The translations under genes were made by a program, and so were the position numbers. DNA of 64,000 nucleotides, from the NCBI GenBank assembly GCA_965214295.1, contig OZ243944.1, positions 3,224,001 through 3,288,000 of the forward strand, written 5' to 3'. The notes under the pieces were generated by a model. The model saw only the letters and a list, made by a program, of their open reading frames with translations. It was not told where the DNA came from and ran no database searches. Position 1 is the stretch's first letter. Each line of letters begins with the position of its first letter. This DNA is from JAJDUF01 sp965214295. GTDB lineage: Bacteria > Chloroflexota > UBA11872 > UBA12225 > JAJDUF01. This document shows positions 50,409 to 57,807 of this stretch, one piece after another.

Positions 50409-51506
50409 TCACAGTGCCACCCCGGCTTCGGCTGCGAGGCGGCGCACGAGGACGTTGAACAGCGCGCCGCGCGACCGGCGGATGCTCCCAGCATCTTGCT
50501 CGCGGGCGAGGCCGAGCGCCCGCTCCCAGATATTCATGGCGTCTTGCGCTTCCAGGGCACGCAGTACCTTGACATAAAAACCGCGTGAGGCGCCGGTCTC
50601 GCCCAATATCCCCTCGGCGTGCTCTACCTGCTCACGCCAATCGGGACGCTCGGCAAGTAGGTCAATAGGGCCATTCTTACGCTGTTGCCCGGATGCAGCC
50701 TGTTGCGTGTGGCTCACAATCGATTCTCTATCGAGTCCGATTCGACGAATCGTGTCGGCCAGTTTGACCGGCTCAGTACCTGCCGGTTGCTGCTCCAATC
50801 TGGCCGCTGGGCTAAGGTGGACAAATTGACCGGCTGACGTTTCCTGCTGGTCAGGTTGGCCGGCTAAGGTCCCAGGCGCCGTTACCCGGCGCGTTGCCGG
50901 TGCTCCGTGTCCACTTTGAGAACGAGCGGCCGCCGCAGTGGTTGGCTCGCTAGGCGGTCTGGCGGTTGAAGCCGGTGCCGCCGCCGCTTTGCGGCGCCTG
51001 GGTGGCTTGGTAGCCGCGGTGCTCCGGTCCGTTCCGAGTGAGGCGGGGAGGCCGCACAGTTCTTCGGCGCGTGGTAGGCGGTCCGTGTCTTGGGCGAGCG
51101 CCATGGCTAGCTGCTCGTCTTCTTCGGTGAGAGGGTCGTCGAGCGCCACGATATAGCGGTTGTGCGCCTGAACGCCGTGGCCGACGGAGGGATCGTAGCG
51201 CCATTGATGCTGCCGTTGGACAAAAGGAGCGAGGCGCTCGTCGGTCAAGTGGCGTCGCAGGGTACGCTCCGAAATGCCGACGAGGCCGGCGAGTTTTGCC
51301 GCGGACATTTCAACGGACTGACCATCCTGGGCCAAACAGAGGCGGCGCAGCTGGATTATGAGTAGCGACAAATCGCCCCCCAGCCGTGGCGCCCAGCGCG
51401 TGAGGAAGTAGTCGCGGACGGGTAGGGTGACATCGGGCCGTACCAGCCGGGTGTAGATCGAGCGATAAACGCCCATCAACTGAAGCGTGTGGGACTCTAG
51501 TTCCAT
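50409..51506 (-). CDS. Winged-helix DNA-binding protein (possible replication/partition type)
   Basis: A 365-residue protein. Residues ~1-130 form a helix-turn-helix domain: RPDVTLPVRDYFLTRWAPRL, DLSLLIIQLRRLCL, KLAGLVGISERTLRRHLTD (recognition helix) and YIVALDDPLTEEDEQL. A long Ala/Pro/Thr-rich linker (about 165-250) follows and a C-terminal helical domain with MNIWERALGLAREQDA and ALFNVLVRRLA. The layout of an N-terminal wHTH, disordered linker and small C-terminal domain resembles plasmid replication or helper proteins of Chloroflexota, but I cannot name the family. GAGGAG precedes the ATG at 51506 by 8 bases. A similar wHTH gene lies just upstream. Confidence 0.65.
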   Translation of the reverse strand: MELESHTLQLMGVYRSIYTRLVRPDVTLPVRDYFLTRWAPRLGGDLSLLIIQLRRLCLAQDGQSVEMSAAKLAGLVGISERTLRRHLTDERLAPFVQRQHQWRYDPSVGHGVQAHNRYIVALDDPLTEEDEQLAMALAQDTDRLPRAEELCGLPASLGTDRSTAATKPPRRRKAAAAPASTARPPSEPTTAAAARSQSGHGAPATRRVTAPGTLAGQPDQQETSAGQFVHLSPAARLEQQPAGTEPVKLADTIRRIGLDRESIVSHTQQAASGQQRKNGPIDLLAERPDWREQVEHAEGILGETGASRGFYVKVLRALEAQDAMNIWERALGLAREQDAGSIRRSRGALFNVLVRRLAAEAGVAL

Positions 51507-51622
51507 GAGATGGCTCCTCGTCGTGTGATGATGCGTAGTAGCTGTGACAAGGGCAGATTTCTCTCGACCGACCAGATAGCACTGCCTTAATCCCATCGGG
51601 TAGGGCAGGCAGTCCTGGCCGG

Positions 51623-52057
51623 TCATCGGCGCTTGGCACCTCCCTCCCTCCCTCTCGGGTGCCGGCGCTGCGGCAGCGCCAGTAGCCCATCCAGATAGAA
51701 CATCTCCCAATAGAGCGGTTGGGCGTCCTGGCGGCTGGGCCGCTCTTCCCACTCTCCCAGCAGGAAGACGTGCCCATGACCGACGTTGCGCGTGGCAAGC
51801 ACCCGCCGCTGCCGCATGTCGGCAATCAGTTTTGTAATCGTGTTTCGGCTCACGGGTAGGGCCTGGGCCATCAGCAGGTCCGCCGTCGCGTAGGCGGTCA
51901 GAAAGCCCTGCGCGTGATACTCCCGCGCCTCACGGGGAGCGTCGGCCTCGCCACGGCATACCCGTCGCCGCAGCCAGCCGTAGAGCTTCTGGCCGTCGGC
52001 GCTCCAGTCGTACAGCAATCGGTGCTCCCGCAGACGGGTAGGGAAGTCCCAGATCAT
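51623..52057 (-). CDS. Winged-helix DNA-binding protein
   Basis: A 144-residue protein starting MIWDFPTRLREHRLLYDWSA. A winged helix covers ~45-105: GFLTAYATADLLMAQALPVS, RNTITKLIADMRQRRVLATR (recognition helix) and the wing NVGHGHVFLLGEW. The C-terminus DAQPLYWEMFYLDGLL has no known match. It precedes the larger wHTH protein by 116 bases on the same strand and likely forms an operon with it. Whether they are phage, plasmid or chromosomal regulators cannot be told. GAGGTGA is 6 bases before the ATG. Confidence 0.65.
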   Translation of the reverse strand: MIWDFPTRLREHRLLYDWSADGQKLYGWLRRRVCRGEADAPREAREYHAQGFLTAYATADLLMAQALPVSRNTITKLIADMRQRRVLATRNVGHGHVFLLGEWEERPSRQDAQPLYWEMFYLDGLLALPQRRHPRGREGGAKRR

Positions 52058-52350
52058 GGCATCACCTCGCTGTCGCGCTGCCTATGCCCTAGAGACATGG
52101 GTTGAGCGACCGAACGCGGCCTATGCTCTATCGCCACACCCAGGAAACGATGTCGTTGTGTCATGGCCGCTCACCACGGCTTCGGCTGCCGCACCACGAG
52201 TGTATCAGGTGATGCACAAAATATCAACACCACTTCGAGCAATAGAATCTCAATTTCTGTGCAACACTAGGATAGCACGGCATTCGCGCCGGATACGAGC
52301 CGGCGGCCGCCGATCATCTACCGCTGGACCTAGCTGGGGGCGGTGGCCGC

Positions 52351-52716
52351 TCAACGGCCGTGCCACTGAGCGGCCAGGAGCGCGACGATTTGCCGGAACC
52401 GCTGGCGGTCGGCGGGGGGTATGGCCGGATCGGTGAGGATAGCCGTGAGCTGGGTGACGGTACTGTCCAAGGGGCCGAGCTGGGCCAGCGCTTGCGGCAG
52501 CTGACCGCCCGCTACCAGGAGCGCGTCAGTCTCCTCACCGGTGAGATTGAGGGCCGTTGCCAGCGCCAGGATGGTGGCTCGGCGGGGTGGCTCGCGCTGC
52601 CCGCGCTCCAGCCTGCTCAGGTAGCTGAAGTCGCGCCCCACCCGCCGTCCCAGGGCCGGTAGCGATAACCCGGCGCGTTGCCGGTGCGCGCGGAGGAGCG
52701 AGCCGAAGGAGGTCAT
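52351..52716 (-). CDS. XRE-family helix-turn-helix regulator
   Basis: A 121-residue protein with an XRE/Cro HTH at residues 4-60: SFGSLLRAHRQRAGLSLPAL, GRRVGRDFSYLSRLERGQRE (recognition helix with the S-x-I/L-E-x-G motif) and ATILALATALNLTGEE. The rest is a helical region that may bind a ligand or partner. The ATG has no ribosome site but a full promoter (TTGCCA, 17 bases, TATGCT) ends 6 bases before it, so the mRNA is leaderless. Direct repeats over and beyond the -35 box suggest self-repression. Confidence 0.85.
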   Translation of the reverse strand: MTSFGSLLRAHRQRAGLSLPALGRRVGRDFSYLSRLERGQREPPRRATILALATALNLTGEETDALLVAGGQLPQALAQLGPLDSTVTQLTAILTDPAIPPADRQRFRQIVALLAAQWHGR

Positions 52717-52722
52717 GCCGGG

Positions 52723-52751
52723 AGCATACAATATCTTGGTCAATCTGGCAA
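52723..52751 (-). promoter_or_regulatory. Promoter of the XRE regulator (leaderless)
   Basis: On the minus strand: TTGCCA (52751-52746), 17 bases, TATGCT (52728-52723), 6 bases, ATG (52716). Transcription would start at or next to the A of the ATG. Confidence 0.65.
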
Positions 52752-52805
52752 AGACGTCCTACGATAGACCGGATGGCGTCATCGGACTTGGTCAACCTGG
52801 CAAAT
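52735..52805. promoter_or_regulatory. Direct repeats, candidate operator
   Basis: CTTGGTCAAtCTGGCAAA at 52735-52752 and CTTGGTCAAcCTGGCAAA at 52787-52804 differ at one base and are 52 bases apart, about five helical turns. The first overlaps the -35 box of the XRE gene. Binding at both by an oligomer could loop the DNA and shut the promoter. There is no gene in this 310-bp gap. Confidence 0.5.
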
Positions 52806-53026
52806 ACTGTAGAGGTGTCCCTTGTGGGCACCAGGCCTCCGGAGGCCTGGCGCGGGTCACCACAAGAGCTGCCCCTGCAGCGACCGCCGGCGGGCCGCCG
52901 CTCACCCCCGGCCCCACTGACCACTGACCAAGTTGGGTTGTCCGGCAGCTTCCGGTCCAGCGGGCTATACTCTCGCCGTAGCGTTGCCGGCTGCGGGAGA
53001 GCGGGGCGGCTGGGGGAGGGCGAGTG

Positions 53027-53524
53027 ATGGCGGTGTCAGGGGATGCTTTCCGGGACGTAATGAGTCACTGGGCCACCGGTGTCACGGTGGTGACGACGTG
53101 CCACGATGGCGAGCTCCATGGCATGACCGTGAATTCGTTCTCTTCGCTGACGGTGGAGCCACCGTTGGTGCTCTTCTGCGCCGACCGGTCCGCCCACACG
53201 TATGGGCTTGTCGAGGCAAGTGGTATCTTCGCCGTCAACGTGCTCAGTGCAGACCAAGAGGAGCTTTCGAACCTGTTTGCCGGCCGCTATCCGGAGTGCG
53301 ACGCGGACCGCTTTGCCGGCGTAGCGTATCGGCAGGCAGCGACCGGAGCGCCTATTCTGCAAGGCAGTCTGGGCTACCTCGACTGTCGCGTAGTCGCGCG
53401 GCACCCGCAAGGTACGCATACCATCTTTGTCGGTGCTGTCGCGGCGGCGGAGCTATTGCGGCCCGAGCCTCCCCCCCTCATCTACTACCATCGCCGCTAC
53501 CGGCAGTTTCGCGATCATCGGTAG
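53027..53524 (+). CDS. Flavin reductase-like FMN-binding protein
   Basis: A 165-residue split-barrel protein of the flavin reductase family. AFRDVMSHWATGVTVVTTCH, then GMTVNSFSSLTVEPPLVLFC (the N-S-F-x-S-L-S-x-x-P-P-L motif) and FAVNVLSADQEELSNLFAG are diagnostic; GYLDCRVVARHPQGTHTIFVGAV and PLIYYHRRYRQF end the fold. It reduces FMN/FAD with NAD(P)H for a partner monooxygenase, not found nearby. A GTG at 53024 directly precedes the ATG; GGGGGAGGG lies 7-10 bases upstream. Confidence 0.92.
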   Translation: MAVSGDAFRDVMSHWATGVTVVTTCHDGELHGMTVNSFSSLTVEPPLVLFCADRSAHTYGLVEASGIFAVNVLSADQEELSNLFAGRYPECDADRFAGVAYRQAATGAPILQGSLGYLDCRVVARHPQGTHTIFVGAVAAAELLRPEPPPLIYYHRRYRQFRDHR

Positions 53525-53641
53525 GGTGATGGAGCATCCGTCGGCCAAAGCCGCGCCACACCTGGCACCATCCGTGCGGCTTTGGCCGACGGGGCCGGAT
53601 GGGTACGTGGCCCGCTCGTCATACTGCGAGGGACTGAGTGA

Positions 53642-54679
53642 ATGAACGGGACCCATACCTTCCCCGTCGTGACTGTTCGTGGGACCAGCTATGAGCTAGG
53701 ACGGCAACATGGTGAGCAGGCCGCTCCGCTGGTCGAGCGGTACCTGCGCTGGATCGAACGCCTCACGGGACGAGCACGAGAGACGCTCTGCCGCAACGCC
53801 ATGCAGTTCGTCCCGCGACTGGAAGCGCTCAGTCCGGCGTTGGTCGAGGAGGTGCGCGGCTTGGCCGACGGCGCGGGTATCTCCTTCGAGGCGGCGGTGC
53901 TCTGCCAGGCCCGTGCCGAAGCCGCGCATGCCCCCGTGGACGGTGGCTGCACGGCCTTTGCCTTGACCGGCGCAGCCACCGCCGACGGCCGCACGCTGGC
54001 CGGACAGAACCAGGACCTCGCACCCGAATATGCCGACGTGACCATCGTGCTGCGCGTCCAGCCGACCGATGGCCGGCCACGGGCGGTGATGGTCACATTT
54101 GCCGGGCAGCTCGGCTATGCCGGGCTGAACGAGTACGGTGTCGCCCACTTTGCCAATGCGCTCTATGACGCGCCCTGGCAGCCGGGCCTGCCGCACTATC
54201 CACTCAAGCGGGTCACGCTGGAGCAGCGGACGGTGGCCGATTGCGTGCAGCTCTATCGTGACCACCGGGTCTGCTCGGCGGGCAATATCGTGCTGTGCGA
54301 TGGGCAGGGTGGGATCGGGGACATTGAGGCGCGACCGGAAGGGATCGCCGTCTACACCGACGAGCATCCTGATGCCCGCTTACACACCAATCACTACGTC
54401 ACGTCGCAGTTTGCACCGTTCGAGACCAACTCACTGGCCGATTCCTGCCCGCGCCTCGACCGCATCCGGGCACTTGTGCAGGAGCACTGGGGCCGGATCA
54501 CCGTAGACACGTTGCAGACGATCCTGGCGGACCATGAAGGTGACCCGGCCGGCATCTGTCGTCACGGTGCGGAGGGCATGCATTCCACCGCCGGCTACGT
54601 CGCCGACCCGGCCGCTGGCGTGCTGCACGTGCGCCGCGGCCACGGCTGCCTCGGGACCTGGACCGCCTACGAGGTGTGA
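53642..54679 (+). CDS. C45 family peptidase / acyl-CoA:6-APA acyltransferase-like (Ntn hydrolase)
   Basis: A 345-residue Ntn-hydrolase-fold protein. TVRGTSYELGRQHGEQAAPL begins it, the predicted nucleophile is Cys103 in DGGCTAFALTG, and AGQNQDLAPEYADV, MVTFAGQLGYAGLNEYGVAHFAN, HTNHYVT follow as in family C45 and isopenicillin N acyltransferases. These proteins usually cut themselves before the Cys, so a precursor of about 102 + 243 residues is expected. It may hydrolyse small amides. No signal peptide. It follows the flavin reductase by 117 bases. The start ATG follows AGGGACTGAGTGA. Confidence 0.88.
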   Translation: MNGTHTFPVVTVRGTSYELGRQHGEQAAPLVERYLRWIERLTGRARETLCRNAMQFVPRLEALSPALVEEVRGLADGAGISFEAAVLCQARAEAAHAPVDGGCTAFALTGAATADGRTLAGQNQDLAPEYADVTIVLRVQPTDGRPRAVMVTFAGQLGYAGLNEYGVAHFANALYDAPWQPGLPHYPLKRVTLEQRTVADCVQLYRDHRVCSAGNIVLCDGQGGIGDIEARPEGIAVYTDEHPDARLHTNHYVTSQFAPFETNSLADSCPRLDRIRALVQEHWGRITVDTLQTILADHEGDPAGICRHGAEGMHSTAGYVADPAAGVLHVRRGHGCLGTWTAYEV

Positions 54680-54744
54680 GCTAAGGTGGTGTTGCAGCAT
54701 GGCCGCGCGACCATGCCTCGGTTACTAGGTTGGTGGAGAGGTAC

Positions 54745-55848
54745 ATGAGGGAAAACCATCTTCGGGTTGATGAAGAGGCAGTTGTGAGGAGTGAACTGGC
54801 GTCAGGCATCGTACCGGCGGTGCTTCGGTGGGCGCGAGAGCGAGCGGGCTATTCGGTGGAGGATGTCGCTCGCCGAATGAAGAAGGACTCCAGCGACATT
54901 GCTGCCTGGGAGACGGGAGCCGGCGCGCCCACCTACGTTCAATTAGAGAAGCTCGCCTACGAGATATATAAGCGCCCCTTAGCTATCTTCTACTTCCCTG
55001 AGCCGCCTCAAGAAGAGCAGCCGCAGCGCCGCTTCCGCAGGCTACCCGAGGAAGAGTTCGCCACCCTAGAACCGGACACCCTCTATGCTCTCCGTGAAGC
55101 GCGGGTAAGGCAGCTTGACTTGATGGAGCTGACCGGTGGGACCAATCCCGCCGAGCGGAGGATATTCGACGATGTGCAATTATTCTATCAAAACGATGCG
55201 CCGGTAGCGGCGGCCGCCCAGGTAAGGGAGTATCTGGGCGTGACGGTAGAGGAACAGGCCAAGTGGAGGTCCTATGATGAAGCCATCAGGGAATGGCGCC
55301 GCCGGGTGCAGGATGCAGGTATATGGGTGTTCAAGAGGTCCTTCAAGCAGGATGATGTGGCCGGTTTTTGCCATGTTCACGATGAGTTACCGATAATCTA
55401 CCTGAACAATAGTCAACCAAAAGTGCGTCAGATTTTCACCCTATTCCATGAGCTGGCGCACGTTCTTCTGGGCTTCGACCACATTGAGCGATCTGATGTG
55501 AGACACTACCTTCGTTTCCTCGAAGGAGAAGACCGCAAAAAGGAAACAGCCTGCAATCGCTTCGCTAACGAATTCCTGGTTCCGACAGAAGACTTTGTGG
55601 CACATGCTGCTGCCTGGAAGCGTGACGATGAAGCCTTTGGCCGTTTGAGCGAGAGATATTTTGTAAGTCGAGAAGTAATACTGAGGAAATACCGAGATAG
55701 AGGCTGGGTGGATAGTAGCTTCTACCAGGATACTGTCGAGCGATGGGGTGCCGAGAGAGAGGCGACAGAGAATCGTCCATCCGGGGTTGGATTTTCACGG
55801 TTCTTGGTCAAGCAGGTCGTGGCTGAAGATGCCCCTTGGCAATTATGA
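54745..55848 (+). CDS. XRE-ImmA/IrrE family metallopeptidase
   Basis: A 367-residue two-domain protein. Residues ~22-80: XRE HTH (ALRWARERAGYSVEDVARRM, DIAAWETGAGAPTYVQLEKL). Residues ~205-330: IrrE/ImmA zinc protease with HELAH at 235-239 (LFHELAHVLLGF) and a downstream acidic region ACNRFANEFLVPTEDF, whose Glu is the third ligand. Such proteins cleave phage or ICE repressors, or DdrO in deinococci, or act in toxin-antitoxin-like pairs. The ATG has GGAGAGG just upstream; a TTG at 54730 is less likely. GC content is lower than in neighbouring genes, pointing to transfer. No integrase or partner gene is adjacent. Confidence 0.9.
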   Translation: MRENHLRVDEEAVVRSELASGIVPAVLRWARERAGYSVEDVARRMKKDSSDIAAWETGAGAPTYVQLEKLAYEIYKRPLAIFYFPEPPQEEQPQRRFRRLPEEEFATLEPDTLYALREARVRQLDLMELTGGTNPAERRIFDDVQLFYQNDAPVAAAAQVREYLGVTVEEQAKWRSYDEAIREWRRRVQDAGIWVFKRSFKQDDVAGFCHVHDELPIIYLNNSQPKVRQIFTLFHELAHVLLGFDHIERSDVRHYLRFLEGEDRKKETACNRFANEFLVPTEDFVAHAAAWKRDDEAFGRLSERYFVSREVILRKYRDRGWVDSSFYQDTVERWGAEREATENRPSGVGFSRFLVKQVVAEDAPWQL

Positions 55849-55891
55849 TCCTGTGGATAACACCGAGGTAAGTAGGGTATTCCCCTATTGC

Positions 55892-56995
55892 TTATGAGCC
55901 GTGGCGCTCGCGGAGCAGGGCAGCGGCCGCGACTTCGCGTTGGAGCTTGACGTAGGCTTCGTCTATCGGGATATTGGCTGCAGAGCCGGGGGCAAACCCG
56001 CAGTCGGGGTTGAGCCAGAGGCGCTCGGCGTCCACGTAGCGCAGCGCTTCCTCGGCGCGGGCAGCAATCGTCTCCGCCGTCTCGACCTGCTCGCCGCGCA
56101 CGTCCACGCAGCCTAGCCCGATAGTCCGATCATCCGGGAGGGTACGCAGGACGCTCATGTCCCCGGCCACTGGGATCGAGTATTCCAAGACGTACTGATC
56201 GACGTTGAGCCGTTGCATCGCCGGGACCAGCGTTTCGTAGCCGCCCGCGGCTTTCCAGCCTAGCCGCCCGGCATTGCCGCGGCAGAGGTGAATTGCGACG
56301 GTAACGCCGCGCACGCCACTGATCACTGCGTTGAGTAAGTCTACACAGTGGTCAATCTCGTAGCTGGGGTTGGTGTAGCGTGCCCGTCTGGCCGGGTCAA
56401 CCAACGCACACAGATTTGTGTCATCAAACTGCGCGACGGTGACACCCGTCTGGGCCACCGCCGCCAGCTCGTGCCGGAGGACGGGTACTAGCGCCTGCAT
56501 GAACGCTGCGCGTGTGGGGTAGGCGCGTCGTGACTGCTCCGGCTCCCACAGCCGTTGTCCCAGCAGATACGGCGATGGGAGGCAGACCTTCGTCATCCGG
56601 TCGGTGTGCTGGACGAGGAAGCGGGCCTCCTCCGCAATGCGGCCGGGTCGGCGCGGGGTCATCGGCTCGATCACCGTATGGAAGGGGCGCGCCTTGCCTA
56701 GCTCGTCGTCTACGACGTAGGCCTCGAAACCGTGCATGATCTCGGCGATCACGCCGAAATATGACCGGCGCCGCCACTCGCCATCGGAGATCAGATCGAG
56801 GCCGGCGGCCTCCTGCATAGCGATGACGTACTGTGTTGCGATGTCGAGCCGCCGCTCCTGTACGTCTGTCGGGATATGTCCTTCGGCGCGCGGATCAAGC
56901 AAGTCGCGCAAGAATTGTGGCCGGGGCATACTGCCTACGACGCCAGTGGGGAAAAGCTGCCCGCTCGTGTCGACCGGGCGTGCCATCATCGCCAT
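55892..56995 (-). CDS. Cobalamin-independent methionine synthase family (MetE C-terminal domain-like) protein
   Basis: A ~367-residue TIM barrel like the C-terminal half of MetE. FPTGVVGSMPRPQFLRDLLD starts the domain, AGLDLISDGEWRRRSYF follows, and the zinc ligands are seen as H-x-C in TVAIHLCRGN, Glu in YVLEYSIP and Cys in WLNPDCGFAP. The stand-alone form is common in Chloroflexota and Archaea and may methylate homocysteine, thiols or break down methylated thiol adducts. Several ATGs (56995, 56989, 56986) fit; all overlap the end of the nucleotidyltransferase gene, so the two are coupled. Confidence 0.88.
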   Translation of the reverse strand: MAMMARPVDTSGQLFPTGVVGSMPRPQFLRDLLDPRAEGHIPTDVQERRLDIATQYVIAMQEAAGLDLISDGEWRRRSYFGVIAEIMHGFEAYVVDDELGKARPFHTVIEPMTPRRPGRIAEEARFLVQHTDRMTKVCLPSPYLLGQRLWEPEQSRRAYPTRAAFMQALVPVLRHELAAVAQTGVTVAQFDDTNLCALVDPARRARYTNPSYEIDHCVDLLNAVISGVRGVTVAIHLCRGNAGRLGWKAAGGYETLVPAMQRLNVDQYVLEYSIPVAGDMSVLRTLPDDRTIGLGCVDVRGEQVETAETIAARAEEALRYVDAERLWLNPDCGFAPGSAANIPIDEAYVKLQREVAAAALLRERHGS

Positions 56996-57741
56996 TCCGC
57001 GCATCCGATCTCGTAATCCTCGGTGGTATCAATCTCGTAGTAGTCGCCGTGGGTATCTACTTTGTGTATCGCTACGCCCTGCTCGATCAACTCTTGCAGG
57101 AGGTGGATCAGGTAGGCCATTTGTACGGAGGGGGCGCCGCGAAAGGGCCGATCGGCATAGTCGGCGACGACCCGATGGTAGTGCTCGCGGAGTAGGGATG
57201 CCCCGCGTGGGCTGAACTTGGCGACGCCGATATATTCGCCACTCGCCGCCGCTGCCGGGATGCGGCGGCTGATACAGATGATGCGGTCGCCTTGGGCGCA
57301 CATTTTCTCGGCGTCGGATTCCGGGTGCTGCGAGCGATGACGGTACCGCCGGCGCCAGTCGGTATCTACTACTAATGTAATGTCGGCGCGACTACGCATC
57401 AGCCGTTCTATGGCGTGCGGGCGGTAGAGAATGTCGGCGTAGGTACAGACGAAGCCATCGGTCATGGCCGGTTCGGCGTAGAAGAGCGAGGCGAGGATGT
57501 TATTTCGTGGCCAGTCCACGTTCTCGTAGTAGGTGAACTCGGGATAGGCCGCGCGGACGTGGGACAACTGATAGCCACCGACAAAGGTGATCCGGTCTGG
57601 GCCGAACCCCCCGGCGGCCAGCGCCTCCAAAATCCAGTCCAGGATACGCCGACCCGCCACCGGCGCAAAGCACTTTGGCTGCTCGGCCGTCAGGGGCATA
57701 AGGCGTTGGCCGCGACCAGCGCCAATCACAATTGCTTGCAT
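56986..57741 (-). CDS. Sugar/choline-phosphate nucleotidyltransferase (LicC-like)
   Basis: A 251-residue NTP transferase. MQAIVIGAGRGQRLMPLTAE is the nucleotide-binding loop (G-x-G-x-R-L-x-P-L-T), EQPKCFAPVAGRRILDWILE follows, and FVCTYADILY carries the metal Asp. It resembles phosphocholine or sugar-phosphate cytidylyl-/nucleotidylyltransferases with the short C-terminal end of LicC (DTHGDYYEIDTTEDYE, a hallmark 'D-x-x-x-Y-x-E-I-D-T-x-E-D' end). It may activate an alcohol phosphate for surface glycans. The next gene overlaps its stop. No ribosome site is seen before the ATG. Confidence 0.85.
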   Translation of the reverse strand: MQAIVIGAGRGQRLMPLTAEQPKCFAPVAGRRILDWILEALAAGGFGPDRITFVGGYQLSHVRAAYPEFTYYENVDWPRNNILASLFYAEPAMTDGFVCTYADILYRPHAIERLMRSRADITLVVDTDWRRRYRHRSQHPESDAEKMCAQGDRIICISRRIPAAAASGEYIGVAKFSPRGASLLREHYHRVVADYADRPFRGAPSVQMAYLIHLLQELIEQGVAIHKVDTHGDYYEIDTTEDYEIGCAEWR

Positions 57742-57807
57742 CAGCCCAAGTCTAGCAGGATGCAGGGGTGGGGCAGCGGCGGCACGTGGAGGACGCTCAT
57801 GGCTCGC

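Noticed and set aside
52535..52924. 129-residue minus-strand ORF upstream of the XRE gene
   Set aside because: It overlaps the promoter, direct repeats and the HTH gene in another frame, with no domain.
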